From assembly GCA_020284085.1 (NCBI GenBank), contig JACEVL010000342.1, positions 1 to 64,000 of the forward strand: DNA of 64,000 nt, written 5' to 3'. The notes under the pieces were generated by a model that was given only the letters and a program-made list of their open reading frames with translations, had not been told where the DNA came from and did no database searches. Made by a program: the position numbers and the translations under genes. Position 1 is the stretch's first letter. The number at the start of each line of letters is the position of its first letter. Below are positions 34,216 through 44,876 of this stretch, in pieces. This stretch comes from Aporrectodea caliginosa (taxonomy: Eukaryota; Annelida; Clitellata; Crassiclitellata; Lumbricidae).

Positions 34216-34363
34216 TCAGAGGGGTTGTCCAAGAGTATATTCATACATCCGGATCTATAGACTATTTTTTGCGAAATTATGTTAAGAGAGGAGTTCACAA
34301 AATAGCGTGGCTTAAATTTTTTTAAATTTATATGTACACATCTTTGAATAACCATCCTAAAAT

Positions 34364-34425
34364 ATATGATGAGGAGGAGGAGGAGGACGATGATGATGAC
34401 TATGATGACGATGATGATGATAGAG
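34364..34425. repeat. GAG/GAT trinucleotide microsatellite
   Basis: GAGGAGGAGGA followed by GATGATGAT runs. Confidence 0.85.
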
Positions 34426-34584
34426 TTTTCTGCGAGAAGGCAGAGAGAGAACTCATCATCATTGGCTTTTATGCCACCCGAGGATGAGATGAGTGAGGTG
34501 CCATGGTTTCTCGTTGTCTTCCTCATAGACAATAATTTGTGGGTGAACAACTTGTTAAGGTCGCTATAGTCGGTATATACGCAG

Positions 34585-34660
34585 TGGCTTGAGGTAGATT
34601 CGAACCTGCGACCCTCCGGTTACAAGGTACATTATACCGTTTATACGTGAGAAAATGTCG
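34585..34660 (-). repeat. tRNA-Thr-like fragment
   Basis: Minus CTTGTAA in anticodon-loop position (TGT), GGGTCGCAGGTTCGAATC as T-arm. The 5' half and acceptor pairing are missing, so a pseudogene or SINE head. Confidence 0.5.
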
Positions 34661-35018
34661 AATTAATCAAACTTATATCGCGATGATGTTGCAGCTATAG
34701 CGGTGAACGACAAACAGATGATGAAGGCGGTTTCATGTAATCGGGAATCAAAACTGTAACTTGAATGTCTTTAAATAGTATTCACATAGCAGTTAATGTT
34801 TTATTTCTCATGTGTACTGTACAAAGCTAAAGTGATCGTCATATTCTCATTTGCGACGGGATAGAAAGCGTTTCCGTTAATAACTTAATATAGGATGACC
34901 TGTGAACCTTGAAAGGTTTTGATCGGCCTTTGAGTTCGACACGGCTGTTCAGATGTTTTCACGGGGCGTGTAAGAATAATAACCGAATGCACGTGTGTGT
35001 GTGAGGGTGTGGGTCACT
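34661..35018. other. Non-coding stretch
   Basis: Nothing recognised. Confidence 0.35.
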
Positions 35019-35455
35019 TTATAAGCGGGCGGTTTGAATTGACCACTTAAGCCGTATACGGTCTGCAGACCGTTGTTTATCCCTGGCAATTTCTTGGGAG
35101 TGGATTATCCCAGCGGGAGTTGTAGGGTCCTCTACGTTGGGAGTCGGGTTTCTGATTTCCCTCATCATCCTCTGAAGCGTGACCTGAGGGCGGGGGCCAT
35201 GGACCGCCACGCAAAACCTTTAATAGTCCTACGAGGCCACGGGTATGTACCCGACTTATAGAGTCGTTTATTGGGGCCAGACCCAAGGGTCATTACACGT
35301 GGGGCGGATTTAAATCTAAGGCGGGTTAAGGGAGACGATGAAGGCAGGCGGGGTCGCCGTGGGGCCGCCTCAGACTGCCCCGAACGATGAAGGAGCGGTG
35401 GACCAGATCCCAAAGGGAGAATTTATCGACTTAACCTAAGTCGACTCAAAGGACA
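35019..35455. other. Unrecognised GC-rich segment
   Basis: Distinctly GC-richer than its surroundings, with short frames on both strands. It may be the 3' region of an unidentified retroelement. No domain seen. Confidence 0.35.
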
Positions 35456-35970
<515 letters not shown>

Positions 35971-37825
35971 GGGGTGGGGTGGACGGCTTGTCCATGCAGT
36001 CTTTAAGATCCTCGATGAAAAAGAGGAATAAGAAATTGTGGGAGTTATTCCCCCCTAATTTCTTGTTCCTCTTCTTCATCGATGTTCCTCTGATATTATA
36101 GACCCACTTTCAATAATTTTTTCTCTCTATTTCTTTTGTAATCTCTAATTCTCTCGTGGGCTTCGTCGCTTTCTCAATTCTCATGCATGAGGTCTGCAGT
36201 CTGCAGGCATTTAAATCTGCATGATTACAAAACAATTCGAAACAGATTAGGCCATAACCTTGTTCGAAGTGATATCGCAATTTTGTATTTGTGGGCTTAT
36301 GCAACAAACAGGACTTAGGGCCGACTATAGGATTGCATGCATGTCTATAGTTAGTTTAGTTAGCCACTCCCATACATGTATATAATTATGTATAATGTAG
36401 ATGAACGTATATAGGATAACACCAGGCTCTGTCCATGCATGCACTGTGCCCAGATACATATGCAGAGAGCTCTATCTTCCAGTACGAGTCAGCTTTGTCT
36501 GCGCTCGTTGCGCTCTATAACCCGTGGAGATCTACAAACATCACCCCTTCCGCACTCGAGCCCATCGTGCCTTGACCTATCGTGTGTTGAACCGTCCTCA
36601 TGCAAAAGTGTGCCATTGCATGTACATGTATACGCTATAGACCACGCTGTTGCTGTTGATTCAACACACTTTTCGAATTAACTGTCTTAAACGCACTGGG
36701 CTATATAGATCGTGTCTGAAGCTTTTGTGAGGTATACCTATAATGCGCTATATAAAGTGGCATGATACTTATGTATACATACATGCGTAAACAGGCTATA
36801 ACCCTATATATGTGATAATTTTGACGGCCTTGAATTATCCTTGTTAGGGGAAGATGCTTTTGACTGTATACGCTATATGCCGGGATTGCAACAATGCAGC
36901 AAGCAAACCATATATTTCACAAGCGATTGAAGACCATTCTGTTCGATTGTGGCCTTGTGTAGTCAGGTCGGGAGCACATGAGTTTTCTAGAACATGTGCT
37001 ATATAAATAAGCACGTAAGCCTATAATTGCACTTACAATTATTTTATGCACCATGGGTGCTTGATACGACTACATTTGAATTGCCCTTTGCACGGGATGC
37101 ATGCATGCATGCACTCGCATACATGTAGTATATGAGATTCGAAGAGCTTGCGCATTGCGCATGCAGGGTATATATATAAAAGCTGCTGCGTTACACCAGT
37201 GTTATATAATGTAGGCCTAAATCGGGATTGCCGCGTAGCAAGCTGTCACATATGCCATATGTATACGTGTGTGTATGTATATGTATGTATATTGAGGTGA
37301 AGAGTGCCAACATAATGTCTCTTGATGAATTCTATCGCTGCAGAGATTACAGACTGAAATAAGTTGGTTACTGTATACATCAAAGGGCGTCGACAGTCAC
37401 TTAATGCGAGATGCAAATACAGGACATATACGAACGGGTATATACATGTATAGCCTACGTATACAGGGCCTTACAGAATAGGCCTAGACGTCTATTCACT
37501 ATACATGGACATATGCGTAAAGTTTCACAGATCAATAGGCCGTTATATGTCAGATGCATGTATACAACATCCATATTACCTGCTGGCATTCAAGGTTCCA
37601 ACTCTATATAGTTAGGACTAAATAATTTTATAGTCCATGAGGTTTGTATAGGCCTACGTGTTATTGGGATTCAAATTTTATCTCAGTATATCCACAAATC
37701 TCCAAACTACGAGTCAAAAGATTGACTGACCATCTTAAACCTGCATGCGCTTATGAGAAAATTGATTTTGAAAACTTAATAAAAAATAGCACCGTTCCGA
37801 TAGTTACGCATAGACTATATAGGTA
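35971..37825. other. Non-coding, TATA- and ATGCATGC-rich
   Basis: Many ATGCATGC, TATATA and TAGGCCTA motifs; no exon or named repeat found. Confidence 0.4.
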
Positions 37826-37831
37826 GGCTAA

Positions 37832-38924
37832 GTGATGGGTAATTATAATTTTTAGCATCATTTCAAATTTCATAATTATATACCGTAGAATTAGAACTAT
37901 CATTTCTAGAAGAACTAATTAGACGTAATTAGAATTAGAATTATTGCTCAACTAATTAACTTAATTAGAAATAGTTGTTGAAATACAAAACGCCTACAAT
38001 CTATATATGAATGATTTAGGCTCTATGCAAATATTTCGAATAATGACGATAACTCAAATTTCAAGCTATTCATCCGATGTCTACTTATTACTGTGAAAAA
38101 TATTTGTATTTTTAAGAAATCCAAGTTGCACTTTGGAACTATATCATGAGTTCCAAAGTATTTTTCACGCCTCTTGTTCGCTCAGTTGCGACAAATACTG
38201 CAACAACAAACGCTCGCCCCATTGATGCTGATGTTCCATGCAGTAAGTAACAACGACACTGTTTCAGGTTTCAGATGCATTTGGAAAGTCTGAGAAATGT
38301 CATTTTATTTCCGTGCCATGCGTGGCAGGAGCAAAGAATGTTGATGTTAAAACAGTGCACTTTCCAATTAATTTTACTTTAGTTTTTGATTCCTTTATGT
38401 GTGTAATCTTAATCTATACGCTCTATTGAATTTTTCTGAAAAACGTGTCACAGCTAAATCAGGAGCGTAGCCAGACTTAAATTCAAGAGGAGGCAACTTC
38501 ACAGACCATTGGCAAAAGTCTGGTTATTTGGGTCATTGGTCAATAGAAGTTCCAGTATATATAAAGAAAGCAAGAGGAGGCAACTGTCTCCTCGTGCCTA
38601 CATGTAGCTACGCCTATGAGCTAAATGCAATTCTTCTTTACAAGATATCATAAAAACTATAAAGACTCAAAAATAATAGTAACTGTTGTTGATATTTTTA
38701 GTTACGATGCGATCAGTCAGCAAAAAGTATAGGCTATGGAAGAAAATATTTAGGCAAGGTAATTTTTAAGCTAATTATAGAAGTCTAAGTAGAATTAGAT
38801 AAGTTTTAATTAGAATAAAAATCAGCAAAATTTCGGTTGCTAATTCTAAATAGAATTTAGAATTAGCTACCAAGCAAATTACTTAGGAAATTAATCAGTT
38901 TCTAATTAATTAGTTACCCATCGC
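37832..38924. mobile_element. AT-rich TIR element with AATTAGAATT arms
   Basis: Left GTGATGGGTAATTA, right inverse of GCGATGGGTAACTAATTA. GGCTAA directly flanks both ends (37826-37831, 38925-38930). Arms rich in ATTAGAATTAG. The interior holds a 159-bp MITE. Confidence 0.7.
38460..38618. mobile_element. 159-bp hAT MITE
   Basis: Ends CAGGAGCGTAGCCAG and inverse of CATAGGCGTAGCTAC; exact TSD AGCTAAAT (38452-38459, 38619-38626). Confidence 0.88.
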
Positions 38925-39051
38925 GGCTAAAACTGATTTCTCTGAAAGTGTAAAGTTTTTGAAAGATAATTCTGATTACGTATACACAGGAGAGAACGAC
39001 TGCTAATAAATAGAGGCAGTGTAAGAAATTAGAATAATATTCTAATTTCTT

Positions 39052-39140
39052 AAGATGATAAGCGCACACTTTGTATTCGCTACATTAGCTTCATATTATG
39101 AAGCTATTGTAACGAAGACAAAGTGTGCGCTTATCATCTT
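39052..39140. mobile_element. 89-bp palindromic MITE
   Basis: Arms AAGATGATAAGCGCACAC ... GTGTGCGCTTATCATCTT, with inner pairing TAGCTTCATA/TATGAAGCTA. TA lies at both borders, consistent with a TA target, though short. Confidence 0.75.
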
Positions 39141-39198
39141 ATCAACTTAGTAACTTACAAAGACAAATTGTCATGACCATGCACGTTTGAGGTGTCAA

Positions 39199-40332
39199 GG
39201 AGATCCTCCTTTGAATAATATAATCCAACAAACCCTTCTTTGAATGGTCTAATCTAAGGGACCCTCCTTTGAATGGTCTAATCTAAGAGACCCTCCTTTG
39301 AATGATCTAATCTAAGAGACCCTCCTTTGAATGATCTAATCTAAGAGACCCTCCTTTGAATGATCTAATCTAAGAGACCCTCCTTTGAATGATCTAATCT
39401 AAGAGACCCTCCTTTGAATAATATAATCCAACAAACCCTTCTTTGAATAATCTAATCTAAGAGACCCTCCTTTGAATGGTCTAATCTAAGAGACCCTCCT
39501 TTGAATAATCTAATCTAAGAGACCCTCCTTTGAATGATCTAATCTAAGAGACCCTCCTTTGAATGATCTAATCTAAGAGACCCTCCTTTGAATGATCTAA
39601 TCTAAGAGACACTCCTTTGAATAATCTAATCCAACAGACCCTCCTTTGAATGGTCTAATCTAAGAGACCCTCCTTTGAATAATCTAATCTAAGAGACCCT
39701 CCTTTGAATAATCTAATCCAACAGACCCTCCTTTGAATGGTCTAATCTAAGAGACCCTCCTTTGGATAATCTAATCTAAGAGACCCTCCTTTGAATGATC
39801 TAATCTAAGAGACACTCCTTTGAATAATCTAATCTAAGAGACCCTCCTTTGAATAATCTAATCCAACAGACCCTCCTTTGAATGGTCTAATCTAAGAGAC
39901 CCTCCTTTGAATAATCTAATCTAAGAGACCCTCCTTTGAATAATCTAATCCAACAGACCCTCCTTTGAATGGTCTAATCTAAGAGACCCTCCTTTGGATA
40001 ATCTAATCTAAGAGACCCTCCTTTGAATAATCTAATCCAACAGACCCTCCTTTGAATGGTCTAATCTAAGAGACCCTCCTTTGAATAATCTAATCTAAGA
40101 GACCCTTCTTTGAATAATCTTATCCAACAGACCCTCCTTTTAATGATCTAATCCAGAATACCCTCATTTGATTGATCAAAGGTAAGAGACCCTTCTTTGA
40201 ATAATCTAATCCAACAGACCCTCCTTTGAATGGTCTAATCTAAGAGACCCTCCTTTGAAGAATCTAATCTAAACAGTCCCTCCCTTGATTGATCTAAGCC
40301 AAGAGACTCTCCTTTGAATGATCTAATCTAGA
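39199..40332. repeat. 29-bp minisatellite
   Basis: About 39 copies of ACCCTCCTTTGAATGATCT plus AATCTAAGAG. Variable positions (GATCT/GGTCT/AATCT, CTAAGAG/CCAACAG) recur in groups, showing block amplification. Copies decay toward 40130-40332. Not a multiple of three; no coding sense. Confidence 0.93.
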
Positions 40333-41312
40333 AGCTGCTGCTACAGTTCCGATGTCGTATACAGTTCATAAAACATCCGTAGGCTATATATGGTCGTTTC
40401 TAAGCAAAATCTCAGTCATGAATTGAACAGAGCTATATACGCAGCCAAGATCCATATACTATTATCTCGGTGAGTGTGTGTTTATTTGGGGGCTCTGTCT
40501 CTGTCTCTGTCTGTATCTTTGCCTGTCTGTCTCGCTGTCTCTGTGTTTCTGCAGGTTGCTGCATACCTTCGTTTCACCTTTTGGCGGCTTCATTAATTAG
40601 CGCTATTGTGATGCAATGCGGTTTAATCTGCATGACATAATTAACAGTTAATGTACACTTTATATAGACTGTCTAATTTTTACCTGAACGTACCTACTAC
40701 TTTCAAGCACATCTTTCGCGGAGTTCTACTGAATTTATATACATTTGTTTATTTCGCAACGAAGACTAAAGCCTTTGAGAGCAGTTAACAGGTATAAACA
40801 CTGCAGCAATAACATAAAAGGGACTGAATTCCCTTCTGGGTAACTAATTGTCTGCTATATTAATGCAAATATATTACACGTATTGGGCCTATATATGTGT
40901 ACGCGTCTGATCAGAAAGAGCCAGCCATTTCAAGTGTAAGTATCGACCTATATTGCATATGGATGCAATGATATTAAGCAGGTTAATACTGTGTCCTGTA
41001 TATGCGGTTCGGATGGACCGCCCGTCGTTGTGTCCATGTCACGGCTAATAAGGACTCGCTTTATTCGGCCCACCGTGTAGTTGGCCCTGGCCGCCATGAG
41101 GGCGCACAGCAGTCGCCATCCTTCTCCCTCCTTCCTTCCTTCGCTCCGTTTCCATCACCTCTCTCTGCGGCTGCTGCTGCTGCTGCTGCTGAGCACTGAC
41201 CAATGGCGTCGTTGGAAGCCCCGTGCTTCGCTGACCACTCACCACAGGAGGCGGGGCATCCACAGGAATATAGATTAGACTCACGTAAATCCAATACATA
41301 TGTATGTGTATG

Positions 41313-41355
<43 letters not shown>

Positions 41356-41567
41356 GGTGTGTGTGAATGGCCCCATGTGCGCGAGTGTATGTGTGCCTAC
41401 ATTGCAACATACACTTATCATGTGTCAATGAGATTTAATACAAAACTTCTCCATTTATATGGGGCCAATTTCTGTTCTAAACGGCGTCTCTAAGTTTAGA
41501 CGTATACGAACTGATGATCGAATTGGATCGATGTACTTCCTTAGTCAGACATAGTGAGTACGTGCTC
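40333..41567. other. Non-coding with CTGT- and AT-rich microsatellites
   Basis: CTGTCTCTGT tract near 40494-40550 and (AT)n at 41319-41352. (GCT)n at 41171-41190 gives Ala/Leu runs in frames, but no gene is supported. Confidence 0.45.
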
Positions 41568-41998
41568 CTAATAATTCCTTCGATCTGAGATTCCTGCGCT
41601 GCATGCGGCCATCACCTGCCAATCATCGTCGGTGGTGGGCGTGTCCTCCTCTGATCGATATCGTCTGCTGCTCCAGCGGCGGGAGCACCTGCTCCTCCGT
41701 GCTGCAGTGGAGCCACTTTGCGTGTGTCCGGACTCCGTGGACCGCGTCAGAGACCCACGCACACGGACCAGCGACCAGATACACGGACCAACGACTGCAC
41801 AGTGGAGGAACCAAGTATACACGGACCAGCGCTTCTCCAGTCCACCGTTCAGTCTGCTGCGTCGATCGCTCAAGTGGATAATTGCATTTCTCGGCGTCGT
41901 CGTGGTCAGTGGTCAGTGGTGGTCACTGATGGTCAGTCATGCAGGATCCATTTCTACAGCGGTCAGCAGCGGCAGCAGCAGCGGCAGCAGCGGCAGCC
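41568..41998 (+). promoter_or_regulatory. Putative 5'UTR/promoter of an unidentified gene
   Basis: GC- and CpG-richer than its surroundings. ACACGGACCA occurs about four times near 41755-41830, and a GCAGCGGCAGC tract (41962-41996) runs into the candidate start codon. The pattern fits a CpG-rich first exon; no TATA box stands out. Confidence 0.4.
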
Positions 41999-42059
41999 AT
42001 GGACCTAACGTCGTATAATTACAATCGGACGATGATGGAATATTTTCACTCGTGCAAAA
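41999..42059 (+). CDS. Candidate first coding exon
   Basis: ATG in an excellent Kozak context (GCAGCCATGG) opens 20 codons (MDLTSYNYNRTMMEYFHSCK) ending in phase 1 at a strong donor A/GTAAGT (42060). The upstream region looks like a GC-rich leader. The protein is not recognised, and I could not find a second exon; the intron would have to contain the TIR element at 42337 and possibly the whole gypsy element. A chance ATG-donor pair is the alternative. Confidence 0.4.
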
Positions 42060-42195
42060 GTAAGTCATGCTCCGATGTAGACCACTGAATTCCACTCATG
42101 ACCTCTCCTGACCTCGTATACCTTTGGCAAATATTCTTACTCTGGCTGCAGCTAATATACGATCATGTACATGGGTGAGGCATATGTACATCCCT

Positions 42196-42336
42196 CTGTA
42201 TGACTTAAATAGAAGAAAGCCTTCTAGAGGCGCTATACAAATACTCTGTGTGCTTCATTACATTTACGAAGCGTGTTGCTTTAACAACGACGAGTATATC
42301 CTTCCATTGCTGTGTCCACTTAAGGCATATGCATTA
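42196..42336 (+). repeat. Duplicated retroposon tail, left copy
   Basis: CCTCTGTATGACTTAAATAG, GAGGCGCTATACAAATAC and CATTACATTTACGAAG recur after the TIR element at 43110-43230. Confidence 0.6.
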
Positions 42337-43092
42337 GGGGTCTGCGGGTATACCCGTACCCGCGGGTTTACCCGTACCCGACCCGTACCCGGGTCGGGTA
42401 CGGGTCGGGTATGCATTTTACGGGTCGGGTCGGGTACGGGTAGGAGCATTACGGGTACGGGTATACCCGGTTTTACCCGTACCGAAGTGAGATTTTGGGG
42501 TAACATGTTAATGTGAGTCTTGCACTTACTATAACTGGCGGTATCCTGTCTGAGTACCAAATCCTTCTGTTGATCTATGTTTCTGCACCTTAGTGAGCTT
42601 GATATTCATTTATAGATGCTCAATTTACAGCTACAAAATGACTTGTTTCCATTAACACAATCCGATCATAGTGTTTTTACATAATATCTAATCGGAGTTT
42701 CAGCCCCGACAACCGGGGTCAGAGGTCGCTGATGCCGAGCCTGGCAGTTCAGCAGCCGTGTTTTCCTTAAAAGAGTTTGTGGCAGTTATGGTAGTTGAGG
42801 CTAGACATAGTTGAAGCATCAGGTCTTTCATTCATTTACCTCTGAGAAATACTTAAATTATTCAATTAGCGGTATTTTGTGGCAAACGGCCGTGTTATGG
42901 TGGTTGGCTGCATAAAACTCATCGTGGGAAGGCCTATTAATTACGTTGCGGGTACGGTACGGGTACGGGTATACCCGCGGGTACGGGTCGGGTTGGGTAG
43001 TAATATTGAGTACGGGTCGGGTACGGGTACGGGTAACGGTCCTGTTTTACGGGTACGGGTCGGGTAGCAAAAATACTCTACCCGCAGACCTC
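42337..43092. mobile_element. TIR element with GGGTACGGGT arms
   Basis: Ends AGGGGTCTGCGGGTA and inverse of AGAGGTCTGCGGGTA; arms of about 130 bp of ACCCGTACCCG/GGGTACGGGTCGGG repeats in opposite orientation. ATGCAT adjoins both ends, so the exact TSD is ambiguous. No frame inside. Confidence 0.8.
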
Positions 43093-43300
43093 TATGCATA
43101 GTGCATACCCCTCTGTATACGACTGAAATAGAAGAGTCTTTTAGCGGCGCTATACAATTGCAATGGTCTGAACGATACATTACATTTACGAAGAGTATAC
43201 TGCATTAACAACGACGAGTAGCCTTCCGTTGATGTGTTCAGGGATCGAATCCCAACCATGCAGGTGCACGAGCGCTGTGTCATATCGGCAATTGGTTGTC
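43093..43300 (+). repeat. Duplicated retroposon tail, right copy, with tRNA-like end
   Basis: Same tail as 42196-42336, followed at 43243-43275 by the inverse of a B-box (GGTTGGGATTCGATCCC on minus). Confidence 0.5.
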
Positions 43301-43996
43301 GACAAATGCAACACGAAAGCAAAGGCTCGCGGATTGTTGCATTTTTAATATAGATGCTGAGTAGGCTTCTTGAAGGGTCGCTTTATAAATTCCTGAAATT
43401 AATTAATGTCTTTTCTTGCAAACAAAACGTGCGCGTATGCGATGAGATGTAGGCCCCATACATAGAATTTCTGTGGCACTATATAAGAACATTTTGCCAT
43501 GCATGCCTAATCTCAATGGTACAACACACTAAAAATCCCTTTTCTCATGAAACTTATAATGGACGAGTAAATTGAAATCTCTCGAGAATTCTCCACACGT
43601 GCATGTAAGCGCACTATACATGTTCACTGTTTACTGCTGTCATTTCAAATCGTTTCAGTTATAAACCACTGGAGTTCCTCGATTGCATTTCCTTTATTTT
43701 AGTTCCTTTATTGCAGTTCCTCTATTTTGACAATTTCTAATACAAGAGAGTCGCTTGCTTATTATGCAATTCATCACTTACTGAATATGTTTTGCTAAAC
43801 ATACAGAAGTGCCTACCTCCTTAGAATTGTATACAGGTTGTTTTCTTAATGCAATTTCTTTCGTAATTTAAATTAAGAGTATATTGCTTGCAATAAACCT
43901 TTAAAACAGCTTTCAAGTTCTTATTCGGAACTGAAGTCTAAGAATTAAGAATATTAGTATCTTAGTTTTTGTGTTATGAAATAAAATTTGTGTGCT
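43301..43996. other. Non-coding stretch before the gypsy element
   Basis: AT-rich; CAGTTCCT(C/T)TATTT-like short repeats near 43670-43730. No gene. Confidence 0.4.
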
Positions 43997-44486
43997 TGTA
44001 GCATTATTTGAAAGGCGCATGGACATTTGCCTTAGCACCCAGCCTTAGTAACTTGCCTTAGCAACCAGCCTCTTGCCTTAGTAACGGGCCTTTTGCCTTG
44101 CCTTAGCAACCAGCCTCTTGCCTTAGTAACGGGCCTTTTGCCTTGCCTTAGCAACCAGCCTCTTGCCTTAGTAACGGGCCTTTTGCCTTGCCTTAGCAAC
44201 CAGCCTCTTGCCTTAGTAACGGGCCTTTTGCCTTGCCTTAGCAACCAGCCTCTTGCCTTAGTAACGGGCCTTTTGCCTTGCCTTAGCAACCAGCCTCTTG
44301 CCTTAGTAACGGGCCTTTTTGGCTTGCCTTAGCAACCAGCCTCTTGCCTTAGTAACGAGCCTCTTGCCTTAGTGCCTTTTTGGCTTGCCTTAGTGCCTTA
44401 GCAACCAGCCTCTTGCCTTTTGTTGCCTTAGTAAGTAGCAACCAGCCTCTTGCCTTAGTAACGGACAATTTGTCGTCCTCTGTGCC

Positions 44487-44495
44487 TATATATAG
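44487..44495 (+). promoter_or_regulatory. TATA box of the 5' LTR
   Basis: TATATATAG in CTGTGCCTATATATAGAGACG, directly downstream of the 45-bp repeats; start of the RNA expected some 25-30 bp later. The same motif is at 52607-52615 in the 3' LTR. Confidence 0.75.
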
Positions 44496-44608
44496 AGACG
44501 CCTGTTGCGTGTAAGTGGTGAGCGAGTGTGTGAGTTGGTTCCGAAGTCAGTTAAAGTTCAGTTAATGAGAGTTAAGCCAGAGTTGTAGTGTTTAAGCTGT
44601 TCGACATT

Positions 44609-44614
44609 AATAAA
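44609..44614 (+). terminator. Poly(A) signal in the LTR
   Basis: AATAAA about 115 bp after the LTR TATA box; used as terminator in the 3' LTR copy (52737-52742). Confidence 0.6.
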
Positions 44615-44876
44615 ACAATCTGCTGTGTTGATCCGTGTCGTTGCCGTCTTCCTAGTTAACCTAGTGTTAGGCATCGTCGGTGGCACCGTTAAGTCCTTTG
44701 CCCGACGGGAAAGGCCGAGTCCAGCGAACGGACGAAGAACAGGGAAGACTCCGAAGAGCTATCCTGGTGAACATTGAAGAGAGAGAGATACCGGAGTCCT
44801 GCCCGACGGCTGTCGTTTTCGCCACAGTGGTACAGCAGAAGTGGGGTGCTAGACGATTGAAGAACACTGATTTCCG

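Larger units (their letters stand above)
43997..44764 (+). repeat. 5' LTR (768 bp)
   Basis: Starts TGTAGCATTATTTGAAAGG and runs to GAAGAGCTATCC, where similarity to the 3' LTR ends. It does not close with the usual CA, so the last bases are approximate. Positions 44047-44460 are 45-bp tandem units (CCTTAGCAACCAGCCTCTTG, then CCTTAGTAACGGGCC...), about eight or nine copies, the last ones scrambled. The sequence after it (TGGTGAACATTG) is in primer-binding-site position, but I cannot match it to a tRNA. Confidence 0.9.

Noticed and set aside
34585..34660. Functional tRNA-Thr gene
   Set aside because: Only the anticodon and T-arm side is recognisable; acceptor stem and A box do not form.
39199..40332. 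CRISPR-like array
   Set aside because: Units are contiguous without spacers, the host is eukaryotic, and variation is that of a minisatellite.
43997..44332. Leu/Pro/Val repeat frames over the LTR array
   Set aside because: The 45-bp unit is a multiple of three and yields an artefactual open frame in the LTR; the position is regulatory.
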